Shown: positions 8,952 through 19,672, numbered from the stretch's first letter. The stretch is DNA of 64,000 nucleotides from Desulfosporosinus shakirovi (GCF_020595055.1 NZ_JAJDOO010000011.1:62001-126000); one strand, 5' to 3'. The notes: a model not told the origin generated them from the sequence alone. Numbers and translations: made by a program.

Positions 8952-9968
8952 TTAAAAAAACACATCCATATCAATATCCTCGAGTGTTTGGCAGCCAGTC
9001 AGAACCATAGCCTGTTTCAGTTCATTCGTCATTCTCCTTATCGCTAAGGCAACTCCTTCTGCGCCTCCACCGTAACCAGCGATAATAAGAGGTCTCCCAA
9101 TCATAACCGCATCTGCCCCTAAAGCTAACATCTTCAGAACATCAACTCCCGTACGGACTCCACCATCAACAATGATCGGGATGCGTCTATCTACAGCCGC
9201 AGCGATTTCCGGCAAAACCTCCGCCGTTCCTGGAGTGTAATCAAGTACTCTTCCACCGTGGTTTGAAACGACAATTGCGGCAGCACCAACTTCAACAGCC
9301 ATTTCGGCTTCCTCAACTGTCATGATTCCTTTAATAATGAAGGGTAATGACGTATTATCAATGATCGTTTTCAGATCTTCCTTGGTTTTTGGGCTGACAG
9401 GGATGGAAACTAAGCCTGCAGCATCTACATCCATACCCACTGCAAGAACTCCTGCTTCTTCTGCCAGACGCAGATAATCAAATACTTCCGGCAATTCCCG
9501 CGGCTTCATAAACGGTATACCTAAACCCTGGGCTTTCGCAACCACACCAAGACCTGCCTTATACATTGCGGGGTCAGGCGCATCCCCTGTAGATCCCATG
9601 GCCCCCGAAGTTAGGCAACCCTGAATCATAGCCTCAGCCCATTCTTCTTCATTCAAAGCCCCACCCATATTGAAGTTATTACCGGTAATCGGAGCACCGA
9701 AGATTGGGGTTTTTAATTCTTGACCAAAAATTTTGATCTGTGTATTGGGCTTTTTAACACCGTGCAATGTCCTCAAATTAATGCGATAGTCTGCTAATGC
9801 TTGGACATTGTTTTTAAACGATGTCCCTGTGCCCATCCCCCCCATACCAGGAACTTCTCCTACACAAGCCTTACCATTACACTCTGGACAGACTCGGCAA
9901 AAACCCTTAAGCTTTTCCCGTGCAGTTTGGCGAATTGTTTGGATGTTCATTTTTTTAGTTTCACTCAT
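8952..9968 (-). CDS. FMN-dependent alpha-hydroxy-acid dehydrogenase family protein
   Basis: This is a 338-aa TIM-barrel flavoprotein of the FMN_dh family (lactate/glycolate oxidase, IMP-dehydrogenase-like and type-2 isopentenyl-diphosphate isomerase relatives). Family motifs include the phosphate/FMN-binding NHGGRVLDYTPGTAEVLPEI, the glycine-rich IIVDGGVRTGVDVLKMLALG and ADAVMIGRPLI. The N-terminus adds an unusual Cys cluster, C24-x2-C27-x2-C30-x4-C35 (FCRVCPECNGKAC), which could bind Fe-S or zinc. ATG at 9968 follows GGAGG by 7 nt. It is a single-gene unit with its own terminator. The substrate cannot be told from sequence; 2-hydroxyacid oxidation is the default guess. Confidence 0.85.
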   Translation of the reverse strand: MSETKKMNIQTIRQTAREKLKGFCRVCPECNGKACVGEVPGMGGMGTGTSFKNNVQALADYRINLRTLHGVKKPNTQIKIFGQELKTPIFGAPITGNNFNMGGALNEEEWAEAMIQGCLTSGAMGSTGDAPDPAMYKAGLGVVAKAQGLGIPFMKPRELPEVFDYLRLAEEAGVLAVGMDVDAAGLVSIPVSPKTKEDLKTIIDNTSLPFIIKGIMTVEEAEMAVEVGAAAIVVSNHGGRVLDYTPGTAEVLPEIAAAVDRRIPIIVDGGVRTGVDVLKMLALGADAVMIGRPLIIAGYGGGAEGVALAIRRMTNELKQAMVLTGCQTLEDIDMDVFF

Positions 9969-10064
9969 GTTTTAGCCTCCACTCAAATGCTTATTTCTCA
10001 TTTGCGATTCATAACTAGGGTTCACGCTAAATCTTACATCCGATACTTATTTCCATTGCAATTG

Positions 10065-10871
10065 TTATCCCAGCAAAACATATTGTTCGATAGCCTCTGC
10101 CACTCCGTCTTCCTCATTTGTGAGTGTCACGATATCTGCCTGTTGCTTTATTTCTTTGCGGGCATTTCCCATGGCTACTCCAACCCCGGCATATTGAATC
10201 ATCTCTAAATCGTTAAAACTGTCCCCTATTGCCATTACGTCTTGTCGGGATATTCCCAAGCGCTCTGCCAAAGCAGCCAGAGCTACGCCTTTATTTACAG
10301 TGCCCTCTATTATCTCCAAAAAATGGGGTTTTGATTTTGTAATATGCACTTTTTTTCCATAGCGTTGATTTAACAGAGGGACCAATTGATCTAGGTCAGA
10401 CTCTCCCGCGATCACGAGGACTTTCTCAACCCCTTCCGGTTCTTGGGCAAGAATGCCCGGAAGGTCGGCTTCTTCGATGTGAACACTCGCGATCCGCGCA
10501 TATTCCTCGGACCATTCATTAAGTGTCTGGGCGATAACGCGATCCTTGAGATAGATCTGCGCATAGTTCCCCCTTAACCCTACATCTTGAACAATCTCAG
10601 AGGCTAAAGCACTGGGAATTGGGCACCGAAAAAGTATATCCCCACTGACAGCCTGCTGGATCATCGCCCCATGATACGTAATCACAGGAACATCCAGCCC
10701 CAGCTGCTTTGCATAAGGACGTGTCGAGATAGGCATACGTCCTGTGGCAATGGTCATTTTCACTCCCTGCATCTGGGCCTTTTGTATTGCCTTTACCACT
10801 CGCGGTGAAATTGTCCAATCATCTCTAAGCAATGTATCATCGAGATCCATAGCCACTAAGCGAATCGTCAA
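10065..10871 (-). CDS. Cof-type HAD-superfamily phosphatase
   Basis: A haloacid dehalogenase-fold phosphatase of the Cof/YwpJ/YkrA class that dephosphorylates sugar phosphates or flavin-type phosphates in the cytoplasm. Motif I DLDDTLLRDDW holds the nucleophilic and acid/base aspartates. Motif II is the Thr/Ser in ATGR, and motif IV is GDSFNDLEMI with AGVGVAMGNA downstream. The cap is type C2 between motifs II and III. Start: GTG at 10883 has its Shine-Dalgarno directly abutting it (spacing 0), so TTG at 10871 with AGGAG about 11 nt upstream is preferred; both are possible. The length, 268-272 aa, is normal. Confidence 0.9.
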   Translation of the reverse strand: MTIRLVAMDLDDTLLRDDWTISPRVVKAIQKAQMQGVKMTIATGRMPISTRPYAKQLGLDVPVITYHGAMIQQAVSGDILFRCPIPSALASEIVQDVGLRGNYAQIYLKDRVIAQTLNEWSEEYARIASVHIEEADLPGILAQEPEGVEKVLVIAGESDLDQLVPLLNQRYGKKVHITKSKPHFLEIIEGTVNKGVALAALAERLGISRQDVMAIGDSFNDLEMIQYAGVGVAMGNARKEIKQQADIVTLTNEEDGVAEAIEQYVLLG

Positions 10872-10883
10872 ATTTTGCTTCAC

Positions 10884-11033
10884 TCCTCTATCCGAGGCAC
10901 AAGTACGAGGCTCGATGTTCGAATCGTTGTTTAGACTTTCGGCTAAACTTGTCGAGATCGTGCTTCTGGTTAGCTCCAGTCTATTAGTGCCTCTTTACTA
11001 ACGTTAGCAAATAGTTCTCACTGTATTGAGCCT
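10884..11033. other. Spacer with repeat-like inverted sequences upstream of the HAD gene
   Basis: GGCTCGATGTTCGAATCG followed by TTGTTTAGA (10909-10935) matches the whiA-yvcK fragment at 3103-3130. AAGTTTAG/CTAAAC words and GCAC/GTGC ends around it could fold into a long imperfect hairpin. No gene. Confidence 0.4.
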
Positions 11034-13850
11034 TTAAGTTAAATAGCGTTTTAAATACTGTCCGGTATAGGATGCCGGGAAAGACGAAACCTCCTCGGGC
11101 TTCCCAGCAATCAGCACTTCTCCGCCCCGATTCCCTCCCTCAGGACCCAGGTCAATCAACCAGTCTGCAGTTTTGATAACATCAAGATTATGCTCAATGA
11201 CAAGCACGGTATCTCCGCCGTCTACTAAGCGGTGAAGAACATGCAGGAGTTTATCAATATCTGCCGTGTGTAGGCCTGTTGTCGGTTCATCAAGAATATA
11301 GATTGTTCTCCCCGTACTGCGTCGGCTTAATTCAGTAGCAAGCTTAATGCGTTGGGCTTCTCCACCAGATAAGGTGGTTGCAGGTTGCCCCAGGCGAATA
11401 TAGCCAAGCCCCACATCTTGGAGTGTCTGGAGTTTTCGAGCAATCTTCTGGACTACTTGGAAAAACTCCACCGCTTCATCAACTGTCATATCAAGAACTT
11501 GCGCAATGGTTTTGCCTTTATACCGTACTTCCAAGGTCTCCCGGTTATAGCGTTTTCCCTCGCAGACTTCACAGGGAACATAGACATCGGGCAGAAAATG
11601 CATCTCAATCTTAATGATTCCATCTCCACGGCAAGCCTCGCAACGGCCCCCCTTAACGTTAAAGCTAAACCGACCTTGTTTGTACCCTCGCATCTTTGCT
11701 TCCGGAGTTATAGAGAAAAGCTCACGAATAAAATCAAAAACACCGGTATAGGTGGCAGGGTTTGAACGGGGCGTCCGACCGATTGGAGACTGGTCAATAT
11801 CAACGACCTTTTCCAGATGCTCCAAACCTTTTAATTGATCGTGCGCCCCTGGGCGAACCCGTGCTCGACTAAGTCTGGACGCTAATCCCTTATAGATAAT
11901 CTCATTGACCAAAGTGCTTTTACCCGAGCCCGAGACTCCAGTTACACATGTAAACAAACCCAAGGGAATACGCGCATGGACATTTTTCAGGTTGTTCTCT
12001 CGAGCACCTAACACCTCTAGCCACTTACCGTTCGGTTGACGTCGCTCCACCGGTACGCTGATTTGCTTGGCACCACTCAAATACTGCCCGGTCATCGATT
12101 CTTTATTGGCCTTAATTTCCTCAATAGGGCCTTCAGCCACTACTCGCCCGCCATGGGCCCCAGCTCCGGGACCGATATCGATTATATGATCAGCGGCAAC
12201 CATCGTATCTTCATCATGCTCGACCACAATCAAGGTATTTCCGAGATCACGCAACCGTTTCAGTGTCTCTAACAATCTGGCATTGTCTCTTTGATGGAGG
12301 CCGATGCTTGGTTCATCTAAAACATAAAGCACACCCATTAAACTTGACCCAATCTGAGTCGCCAAGCGAATCCGTTGTGCTTCTCCACCGGAGAGCGAAC
12401 CTGCAGCACGGGACATGGTCAGGTAATCCAGTCCTACATTCATTAAGAAGCCCAGTCTTTCCTTGATTTCTTTCAAAATCTGGTGGGCAATGGTCTCCTC
12501 TTTGAGGGTGAGATCGAGAGTATTTACAAAGTTAATCGCTTCGGTAATTGAAAGACGAGACAAATCGTCAATTGAGATCCCGCCTACCTTCACCGCTAAC
12601 GCTTCGGGTTTCAGTCGCTTACCTTGGCACTCTGGGCAAGGGTTTTCGCTCATATACCCTTCAATTTCAGCACGTACCATATCCGAGGTCGACTCGCGAT
12701 AACGACGCCCAAATAAGGGAACCAGCCCTTCAAAAGTGGTGTTGTAGGTTTTCGATTGATCAAAAATATTTTGATATTGAAAGGTTATGGGAGTATTCGT
12801 CCCATAGAGCAACCCTTTCCATTGCTCTTGACTCAAGTCTTTTAAAGGGGTATCTATCCCAAATTTGAGGTTTTGGGCTACGGCCTCCATCATTTTCGGG
12901 TAATAACTTGAGGTTGATTTAGCCCAAGGCGCTATTGCACCTGTTGCCAGGGATAAGGAACGATTGGGAATGAGCAGGTCAATATCAACGACAAGGTTTG
13001 CTCCTAGTCCGGTGCACGCTGGGCAGGCTCCATAGGGACTGTTAAAAGAAAAAAGACGTGGCGAGATTTCCTCGAGAGCAATCCCACAATCCGGACAGGC
13101 AAAGTTTTCACTGAAACGTAACTCTTCTCCCTCAATGATGTCTGCAATGACGTTTCCCTCTCCCAGTTTAAGAGCTGTTTCAAGAGAATCTGCCAGACGT
13201 TCAGCACTTTCGGATTTTAATGAAATGCGATCGATTACGACTTCAATAGAATGCTTTTTGTTTTTTGCCAGTTCAATTTCTTCACTGAGGTCCCTAGCCT
13301 CCCCGTCCACTCTTACCCGAACATACCCTGCCTTTCGAGCGTCTTCTAAGACCTTCTGGTGTTCCCCTTTTTTTCCTTTTACGAGTGGGGCTAAGATTTG
13401 CAGTCTTGTCCGTTCTGGGAGATTCATCAGCAGATCAACCATTTGTTGGACCGTCTGCTGGGAAATAGCTCGGCCACACTTTGGGCAATGCGGATGACCG
13501 ATCCGGGCATACAACAAACGGAGGTAATCAGAGACTTCTGTTGCCGTCCCCACCGTCGAGCGGGGGTTACGGTTAGTCGTCTTTTGATCAATGGAAATCG
13601 CAGGAGAAAGCCCCTCGATGGAATCTACATCAGGCTTGTCCATCTGCCCCAAGAACTGCCGTGCGTAGGCAGAAAGGGACTCTACATACCGCCTTTGTCC
13701 CTCAGCATAAATTGTATCAAAGGCTAAGGAAGATTTTCCCGAGCCTGACAGCCCTGTGATTACTACAAGTTTATTGCGAGGAATATCAATATCGATGTTT
13801 TTTAAATTATGAGCGCGTGCACCACGCACGCGTAGGTAATCTTGGGTCAT
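11034..13850 (-). CDS. uvrA: Excinuclease ABC subunit A
   Basis: UvrA is the damage-recognition ATPase of nucleotide excision repair; it loads UvrB on lesions. The 938-aa protein has two ABC ATPase modules: Walker [15 protein letters not shown] near residues 30-45 and [14 protein letters not shown] near 640, and signature motifs [13 protein letters not shown] and [13 protein letters not shown]. The zinc-finger cysteines are [27 protein letters not shown] and CEACRGDG...[10 protein letters not shown]. The ATG at 13850 is chosen over the in-frame codon at 13886 because AGGAGG lies 6 nt upstream. It is immediately downstream of uvrB (145 bp), the usual uvrBA operon. Confidence 0.98.
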   Translation of the reverse strand: MTQDYLRVRGARAHNLKNIDIDIPRNKLVVITGLSGSGKSSLAFDTIYAEGQRRYVESLSAYARQFLGQMDKPDVDSIEGLSPAISIDQKTTNRNPRSTVGTATEVSDYLRLLYARIGHPHCPKCGRAISQQTVQQMVDLLMNLPERTRLQILAPLVKGKKGEHQKVLEDARKAGYVRVRVDGEARDLSEEIELAKNKKHSIEVVIDRISLKSESAERLADSLETALKLGEGNVIADIIEGEELRFSENFACPDCGIALEEISPRLFSFNSPYGACPACTGLGANLVVDIDLLIPNRSLSLATGAIAPWAKSTSSYYPKMMEAVAQNLKFGIDTPLKDLSQEQWKGLLYGTNTPITFQYQNIFDQSKTYNTTFEGLVPLFGRRYRESTSDMVRAEIEGYMSENPCPECQGKRLKPEALAVKVGGISIDDLSRLSITEAINFVNTLDLTLKEETIAHQILKEIKERLGFLMNVGLDYLTMSRAAGSLSGGEAQRIRLATQIGSSLMGVLYVLDEPSIGLHQRDNARLLETLKRLRDLGNTLIVVEHDEDTMVAADHIIDIGPGAGAHGGRVVAEGPIEEIKANKESMTGQYLSGAKQISVPVERRQPNGKWLEVLGARENNLKNVHARIPLGLFTCVTGVSGSGKSTLVNEIIYKGLASRLSRARVRPGAHDQLKGLEHLEKVVDIDQSPIGRTPRSNPATYTGVFDFIRELFSITPEAKMRGYKQGRFSFNVKGGRCEACRGDGIIKIEMHFLPDVYVPCEVCEGKRYNRETLEVRYKGKTIAQVLDMTVDEAVEFFQVVQKIARKLQTLQDVGLGYIRLGQPATTLSGGEAQRIKLATELSRRSTGRTIYILDEPTTGLHTADIDKLLHVLHRLVDGGDTVLVIEHNLDVIKTADWLIDLGPEGGNRGGEVLIAGKPEEVSSFPASYTGQYLKRYLT

Positions 13851-13995
13851 GGTTTTCCTCCTAAGTGATGAGTTGGGGAGAGACATTTAGATGTACCCAA
13901 ACAAACTTTCGATCCAGGCCGAACATATACGAACTTATTATAAAGTATCCAATATCATTATACAACCGTTCCAATTCAAATTCACCGATAAACTC

Positions 13996-16053
13996 CTATT
14001 TCTTACTTTTTCGAGAAGATCCCTTTTTCTGTGCTTTATGGTCGTACCGAGTATTTCTTTTACTCCCGCCTTGTTGACTCGTCATTTTGTATTTGTTTTC
14101 TTCCCCTTTTAAATCAATCATAGCATCTCGGATTTCTGCAGCCCGCTCAAAATCTAACTCCCTTGCCGCTAGCCGCATTTCTGCTTCCAGGTTCTTAATG
14201 AGTTGTGCCAGCTCGTCAGGGGGAAGCTTTGTCCCATAGGCCTTTTTGAGTTCCGCAACTTTCATTGCCTCTGGAGCATCATGAACTGCCTTGCGTATGG
14301 TTTGAGGAGTAATTCCCGACTTCTCGTTCCAGGCCATTTGAATTTCACGGCGTCGATTCGTTTCATCCAGGGCGTTCTGCATCGAGCGAGTAATTTTATC
14401 TCCATACATAATAACTTTACCTTCAGAGTTACGGGCTGCACGACCTATGGTTTGAATGAGTGAGCGATCCGATCTAAGAAACCCTTCTTTGTCCGCGTCG
14501 AGAATTGCCACGAGAGAAACTTCCGGCAAGTCCAGTCCTTCCCGTAAAAGGTTAATGCCAACAACTACGTCAATCTCGCCTAAGCGAAGTTCTCTAAGAA
14601 TTTCCACTCGTTCGAGGGTCTTAATATCTGAATGCAGATACTTTACCTTGATTTCTAAATTTATAAAGTAATCCGTCAGATCCTCTGCCATTCTTTTTGT
14701 CAAGGTTGTCACGAGGACTCGTTCATCTTTCGCAATCCGTCTTCTCATTTCCCCGAGCAAATCATCGATCTGACCTTTGGTAGGACGGACAATAACCTCT
14801 GGGTCCAATAACCCGGTGGGGCGAATAATTTGCTCTGTAACCGTCGGGCAATGTGCTAATTCATAGGGTCCGGGTGTTGCACTGACATAGACACTTTGCT
14901 TGATCCTTCGTTCAAACTCGGCAAAGGTCAATGGTCGATTATCCAGAGCGGAAGGCAGACGAAATCCGTAGTTTACTAAGGTAGTCTTACGTGACCGGTC
15001 TCCTTCATACATTCCTCTCACCTGTGGAAGGGAAACATGAGATTCATCCACAAAAAGGAGAAAGTCATCTGGAAAGTAATCTAGTAAGGTGTAAGGAGTC
15101 TCTCCTGCCTCACGAAATGTTAAGTGACGAGAATAATTTTCTATTCCATTACAAAATCCCATTTCTCTGAGCATTTCCAGATCATAGCGAGTTCGTTGCT
15201 CAAGGCGTTGTGCCTCAAGCAACTTGTTTTCGGAATTTAATAGATTCAGTCGCTCTTCCAACTCTATTTCAATATTTTCTGCTGCCTGCATAACTTTTTC
15301 TTGGGCAGTTACATAGTGGGAGTTCGGAAAAATTGAGACATGATGCCGCTCCCCTAAAATCTCCCCAGTCAACATATTAATTTCATAGATGTGCTCAATT
15401 TCATCTCCAAACATATCTACACGAATCACCTGTTCACTAGATGAGGCCGGATAAATCTCTACAATATCTCCACGCACACGGAAAGTTCCCCGAGTAAACG
15501 CTATGTCATTACGATCGTATTGAATTGCTATCAGCTTGCGCAGAATTTCATTACGATCAATCACTTGCCCCTGTCGCAGGGAAAGGACAAGATCACGGTA
15601 ATCTTCTGGTGAACCTAAACCATAAATACACGAAACACTGGCCACTACAATCACATCGCGACGCTCCAACAAAGCAGCGGTTGCCGAGTGTCGCAGCTTC
15701 TCGATCTCTTCATTTATCGATGCATCCTTTTCGATAAATGTATCACTTGAAGGCACATAAGCCTCTGGTTGATAATAATCGTAGTAACTCACAAAGTACT
15801 CCACGGCATTATCCGGAAAATACTCTTTAAATTCACTGTAAAGTTGGGCGGCCAGAGTTTTGTTATGCGCCAATATCAGGGTTGGTCTTTGAACCTTCAT
15901 AATGATATTGGCCATAGTGAAGGTCTTTCCCGATCCCGTGACCCCCAGCAACGTCTGGTGGTTCAATCCTTCATTCAGACCTACAGTCAGCGCATCGATA
16001 GCCTGTGGTTGGTCTCCGCCAGGTTGGTATGGGGCATGTATACAAAATTCCAT
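13996..16053 (-). CDS. uvrB: Excinuclease ABC subunit B
   Basis: UvrB is the helicase-like damage-verification subunit of nucleotide excision repair; it recruits UvrC for incision. The 685-aa protein has Walker [16 protein letters not shown] (about 39-53), the beta-hairpin region ([23 protein letters not shown]), the helicase motif [13 protein letters not shown], and the C-terminal UVR domain ([20 protein letters not shown]) that contacts UvrC. The last about 35 residues form a lysine/serine-rich tail ([14 protein letters not shown] and beyond) not needed by the fold. ATG at 16053 has AAAGGAAG 8 nt upstream. No convincing LexA box was found in the 238-bp upstream spacer. Confidence 0.98.
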   Translation of the reverse strand: MEFCIHAPYQPGGDQPQAIDALTVGLNEGLNHQTLLGVTGSGKTFTMANIIMKVQRPTLILAHNKTLAAQLYSEFKEYFPDNAVEYFVSYYDYYQPEAYVPSSDTFIEKDASINEEIEKLRHSATAALLERRDVIVVASVSCIYGLGSPEDYRDLVLSLRQGQVIDRNEILRKLIAIQYDRNDIAFTRGTFRVRGDIVEIYPASSSEQVIRVDMFGDEIEHIYEINMLTGEILGERHHVSIFPNSHYVTAQEKVMQAAENIEIELEERLNLLNSENKLLEAQRLEQRTRYDLEMLREMGFCNGIENYSRHLTFREAGETPYTLLDYFPDDFLLFVDESHVSLPQVRGMYEGDRSRKTTLVNYGFRLPSALDNRPLTFAEFERRIKQSVYVSATPGPYELAHCPTVTEQIIRPTGLLDPEVIVRPTKGQIDDLLGEMRRRIAKDERVLVTTLTKRMAEDLTDYFINLEIKVKYLHSDIKTLERVEILRELRLGEIDVVVGINLLREGLDLPEVSLVAILDADKEGFLRSDRSLIQTIGRAARNSEGKVIMYGDKITRSMQNALDETNRRREIQMAWNEKSGITPQTIRKAVHDAPEAMKVAELKKAYGTKLPPDELAQLIKNLEAEMRLAARELDFERAAEIRDAMIDLKGEENKYKMTSQQGGSKRNTRYDHKAQKKGSSRKSKK

Positions 16054-16230
16054 GCGCCACTCTTCCTTTCGATTATATAATAGGTTACTCTACTCTGTAT
16101 TTTACATCTACCCTGGTGCTTATACAAATCACGAAGCACAAGAATAATACCCTGCAATGTTTGTTTGCAATACAATATATATTTGGTTGAATTTCTAAAA
16201 TTTTAGTTTACGAGGCTTTTGTCCGATAAC

Positions 16231-16275
16231 AAAGAGACAGGATGTTATTTTACCAAACAACAAATCTGTCTCCTT
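16231..16275 (-). terminator. Possible terminator after the periplasmic-binding-like lipoprotein gene
   Basis: GAGACAG (16234-16240) pairs with CTGTCTC (16266-16272), extended by a few A/T pairs, with a modest T-rich minus-strand tail (TTTGTTAT). It sits just past the stop of the lipoprotein gene at 16292, but the U-tract is weak. Confidence 0.4.
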
Positions 16276-16291
16276 ATTTTGTACTTCGTTT

Positions 16292-17659
16292 TTACTTTTC
16301 CTCTTTTTTCGAATCATCCTTCGCCTGATCTCCCTGATCTCCCTGATCTCCCTGATCTCCCTCGGAATCTTTTGGTTGCTCTGCTTTTTGATTTAACATC
16401 TCTGGCGGAACTGTTTTCACCTGTTCATTAACGGTTTTTTCTGTGCCCATTACTTTCCCTTCAGCATCAAAATAATCTCGTGTTGTTTCCGTTTTTATTC
16501 GTTCTGTAACTTTCTCAACGCCCGGAGGAACAGGATTTTGCTTGTCACCGGACTGCCCGTCCTCTTCTTTCTTATCGGCTGCTTGGTCTTTCTTCTCTTG
16601 GTCTTTCCCTTGATCCTTTTCTTCATTCCCCTTGGACTCTGCTTGCTCTTTTTGCTTTTTATCTTTTTCCGCAGTTTGCATAGTTGTAGTATAACTTTTT
16701 TGAATGACCGCTAAATTAGATGAAGTTACTGCCTTCACCGCTATAACTTTAGCAGGTATTTCCCCTTGCTCGCTGGTAATTGAATTATTTACTTCTAGAG
16801 CTTCTTCCTTAATTATTTTCTGAGCCCATTGATAGGCATTGGCACCCTGTAGATAAGGAGAGGTATCAATATCTCCGATTTGAGAACCCTTAGCCATCCT
16901 CTCTAAGGATGGGATACTAGCTTGTCCACCAATCAAACTAACTTTTTTGTCTAACTGAGTTTGTTTGAGAACTTCGCTCGCCTGTCCCGCCAAGCTTTCA
17001 TTATGGGCTAAAATCCCTTGCACATTATCAGGGTTCTTTTGGAGAAAGTCGACTAAGCCTGTCTTTGCTACTGATTCAGATCCTTTGGGACTTGAAATGG
17101 TATGTATGATCATCTGAGGATACTTGCTAAGAATAGCCATATTTCCCGCTAAAAGTTGTTGGGACCCACTTTCATTAGGATCTCCTTGCAGTATAACCAA
17201 TTGACCCTCAGTAAATTTTCCCAATAAAGTCTGAGCCATAAGCTCTCCGGCTTTTTCCTGATCAGGGATAATTATACCTTCAGGTTTTATTCCTGATGGC
17301 AGTTGGGTTAAAGCTAAGATTGGAATTTCTTCAGATTGAGATTCTTGTAAAATGCTCTCATCTCCTCCTTGATAAATTAAGATCTTTGCATCTTTTAAGG
17401 GAGACTCTTCTTTTGATTCACTATTTATATACTTTACCTTTACATCTTCTTTCTTGGCAAGATCTTCGATTCCTTTTAAAATAAGCAGTTTGTTAGGGTC
17501 TTGCTCATTCAATGAAACTGCTATAATTGGTTCACTTTCCTTTTTAGCAGAAGTTTTATTTTTATTTTTCCCTAAAAGATCTTGTAGACTGCAACCAGTT
17601 ATGGTTAAACTAAGACATAAGGCAATTAGAACAACCAAGAATCGCAATCTTTTTGGCAT
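16292..17659 (-). CDS. Lipoprotein with periplasmic-binding-protein fold and charged low-complexity C-terminus
   Basis: The 455-aa protein starts at ATG 17659 (AAAGGAG 8 nt upstream; the frame to 17686 lacks one). It has a signal peptide ending in lipobox TITGC, then a domain resembling sugar-binding type-1 periplasmic proteins (IIAVSLNEQDPNKLLILKGI, GILAHNESLAGQASEVLKQT, KVSLIGGQASIPSLERMAKG) of about residues 45-320. A long Lys/Glu/Asp/Gln-rich tail follows, with the segment YFDAEGKVMGTEKTVNEQV and four tandem 9-bp units (GATCAGGGA at 16331-16365) encoding GDQ repeats. No transporter partner is adjacent. A ligand-sensing or cell-wall-anchored role is possible. I do not know its function. 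Confidence 0.75.
   Translation of the reverse strand: MPKRLRFLVVLIALCLSLTITGCSLQDLLGKNKNKTSAKKESEPIIAVSLNEQDPNKLLILKGIEDLAKKEDVKVKYINSESKEESPLKDAKILIYQGGDESILQESQSEEIPILALTQLPSGIKPEGIIIPDQEKAGELMAQTLLGKFTEGQLVILQGDPNESGSQQLLAGNMAILSKYPQMIIHTISSPKGSESVAKTGLVDFLQKNPDNVQGILAHNESLAGQASEVLKQTQLDKKVSLIGGQASIPSLERMAKGSQIGDIDTSPYLQGANAYQWAQKIIKEEALEVNNSITSEQGEIPAKVIAVKAVTSSNLAVIQKSYTTTMQTAEKDKKQKEQAESKGNEEKDQGKDQEKKDQAADKKEEDGQSGDKQNPVPPGVEKVTERIKTETTRDYFDAEGKVMGTEKTVNEQVKTVPPEMLNQKAEQPKDSEGDQGDQGDQGDQAKDDSKKEEK
16331..16365. repeat. Tandem 9-bp repeat, four units, inside the lipoprotein gene
   Basis: TGATCTCCC repeats four times in a row with no changes, giving GDQ-GDQ-GDQ-GDQ near the C-terminus on the minus strand. 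A perfect in-frame microsatellite of this kind can vary in copy number by slippage. Confidence 0.85.
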
Positions 17660-17780
17660 GTTACGCACTCCTTTCGGGGTTCTCAAGCAATTCTTTAAAT
17701 TAGTTTCCCCTAGTCGTCATAAAAAATCCCTGTGAAAAATTTCCTTTGAATATTTGCAAAAAATTAAGGAGGGCCTATAG

Positions 17781-18623
17781 TTGACTATTAAATTGGAACA
17801 TGTCTTAAAGCGTGTACAAGCTCTTCCGCCCCTACCCACATCTGCTTTGCGCGTTATTGCCTTAACTAAAAACCCTGCGACAACCGTTAAAGAGCTAGAA
17901 ACCGTTATCGGCCAAGACCCTTCACTCACAGCTGGTATCCTGCGACAAGCCAATTCTGCGTATTATGGGTACGCCAGACGAATCTCCTCTCTTCAAGAAG
18001 CGATCGTCATGCTTGGTTTTCAGGTGACACAAGGGCTAGCAATGGCTTCCGCAGTTGCCCCTTTATTGAAAAATAACCTTATAGGTTACGAGATTGAGCA
18101 AGAGGGCCTTTGGAAGCATTCTATGCTTACCGCTATGACAGCGAAACGTCTTTGTCAATATCATAAACTCCCTTTCGGGGATGTTGCCTTTACTGCAGGC
18201 TTGCTTCATGATATCGGAAAACTGGTTATCTCTATTTATGTACAGGAAGTGGGTCCTTTCCTTGTCGAGAAAGTAAAAGAGGTAAAACTATCCTATTCTG
18301 AACTTGAGGAAAAAGTCATAGGGTATAATCATGCAACTGTTGGTGGGTTTTTGGCCAGGACTTGGTTTTTGCCGGAAGATCTGGTATCCGCAATTTCCTA
18401 CCATCATTCTCCGTCACAAGCGCCAAGCTACCCCGAACTCGCCTGCGTAATTCATGTTGCTAACGGGCTTGCAAGTTTGCTCGGTATTGGCGGAGGTGTG
18501 GACAGTTTATTAAACCCGATACAACAGGAAGCGCTGGATAAACTATCTCTTAAAGAGTCCGACCTTGAGCTTTTGATGGCAGATCTTGGGGAATTCCTTA
18601 TAGACCCAACCCTATTCAGCTAA
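17781..18623 (+). CDS. HDOD domain protein (signal-output HD-related)
   Basis: HDOD domains are HD-related folds that act in signalling and are usually not hydrolases. They are found in bacterial motility, chemotaxis and competence regulators. The 280-aa protein is almost entirely HDOD: TLxxAIxxDPSLTAGILRQANSAYYG near 40-64, and an HD-like pair at 143-144 in GLLHDIGKLVIS. TTG at 17781 is chosen because AAGGAGG lies 8 nt upstream. It is on the plus strand against the general direction and is transcribed divergently from the preceding lipoprotein gene. It ends 5 bp before the convergent ATPase gene, with no room for a terminator between them. Confidence 0.9.
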   Translation: MTIKLEHVLKRVQALPPLPTSALRVIALTKNPATTVKELETVIGQDPSLTAGILRQANSAYYGYARRISSLQEAIVMLGFQVTQGLAMASAVAPLLKNNLIGYEIEQEGLWKHSMLTAMTAKRLCQYHKLPFGDVAFTAGLLHDIGKLVISIYVQEVGPFLVEKVKEVKLSYSELEEKVIGYNHATVGGFLARTWFLPEDLVSAISYHHSPSQAPSYPELACVIHVANGLASLLGIGGGVDSLLNPIQQEALDKLSLKESDLELLMADLGEFLIDPTLFS

Positions 18624-18628
18624 TGTAA

Positions 18629-19672
18629 TTATTCTAAATTAACTTTGTTATTTAAATCACACAAAATCTGGTTCAATATGGTTTCACGACAACTGTCTAC
18701 TTGATCAAAATTAACCGCCTCAATGTAGATAGCCTTAAGCTGTGCTCTATTCATCTGCCAAGATGCTAAGGTCTCTATTAACGTTTTGCTTAAGGGCCGT
18801 TCTAATCCTTGGTCATGCAAATTTTCCGGATTACCTTGCCAGATCGCTAAACGCCTCTCTGGAAAGACTATCCCGATGACTTCATCTGGATTGAGAGGGT
18901 GCAAGACGATTTCAATTAATTGCCCTAATTGTTGAGCCTCACGAAGCACCCAATCTAAGGCATCTAGAGTTTCGTCTCCTTCCAACCTAATCTGATCAAA
19001 ATCTGTCAAGAAGTGCGGGGACAGATTAAGCCATCCTTCCGCAGTTAAGCCGTGCAGGAAAAACGGATTTACAACACTTTTTTGCAGTAATTTAAGAGCA
19101 TTTTCCGCTAGTGGCCAAGGACCTGTATTCTCTTTTTTAACTTTCAGCTGAGCTGAGTTCCCGAGAATCCAAGAAATGTTCCCTTTATCTAATGGAGGCT
19201 TTGTCGTCCTGGACCCTATTAACGACCCTAGTTCAGAAGCCAGCTCTTCTTCTAAAGTCATTTGCAGTTCTTGAAGCCGTTTTTCAATCTCAATTATTGA
19301 AGACCTTTGCTTCTCCAACTTCACTTCATCACAGAACAGGCTGAAATCAGTGAATTTCTCAACAACACCCGGGGCTTGCCAACGAAGTGGAGAAACCTTC
19401 ATGGCATCTAACATACCTAACCCCATCCGAGGCATAATAAACCCTGCCATCGAATCCGGATCCCGTACCGACCGTAGAAAATCAATATCATATCCTCTAT
19501 CCAACAATTCTAAGCCAACAATCTTTATCAACGTTGATTTACCGGTCCCAGGGCCTCCTAATAAGATATAGGCACGTTTCCAACTTGGCATCATGTTTGG
19601 CAATAAAGATATGTAACCCCTGGTGGTCAGTCCCTCGGCAAAGTAATGTCGCACCCCAGTCTTATTTCTCAT
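18629..19672 (-). CDS. P-loop ATPase of the PRK06851 type
   Basis: The 347-aa protein begins VRHYFAEGLTTRGYISL and carries a Walker A motif GGPGTGKSTLIK near residues 39-50, then DSMAGFIMPRMGLGMLDA and APGVVEKFTDF. These features resemble the PRK06851-type ATPases of spore-forming Firmicutes as I remember them (VRHYFA..., GGPGTGKST, APGAVEEY). Its role is not established; a nucleotide-dependent regulatory or sporulation-linked function is a guess. The start has a weak ribosome site (GGGGG about 9 nt upstream). It is convergent with the HDOD gene. Assignment to the family is by memory of its motifs, without a search. Confidence 0.7.
   Translation of the reverse strand: MRNKTGVRHYFAEGLTTRGYISLLPNMMPSWKRAYILLGGPGTGKSTLIKIVGLELLDRGYDIDFLRSVRDPDSMAGFIMPRMGLGMLDAMKVSPLRWQAPGVVEKFTDFSLFCDEVKLEKQRSSIIEIEKRLQELQMTLEEELASELGSLIGSRTTKPPLDKGNISWILGNSAQLKVKKENTGPWPLAENALKLLQKSVVNPFFLHGLTAEGWLNLSPHFLTDFDQIRLEGDETLDALDWVLREAQQLGQLIEIVLHPLNPDEVIGIVFPERRLAIWQGNPENLHDQGLERPLSKTLIETLASWQMNRAQLKAIYIEAVNFDQVDSCRETILNQILCDLNNKVNLE

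Noticed and set aside
13909-13928. CGAACATATACGAAC between uvrB and uvrA, similar to a LexA box
   Set aside because: The second half is a direct, not inverted, copy and it lies between operon genes rather than before uvrB.
16331-16365. Tandem tgatctccc units considered as a CRISPR or direct-repeat array
   Set aside because: Units are contiguous with no spacers and are in frame inside a protein gene.
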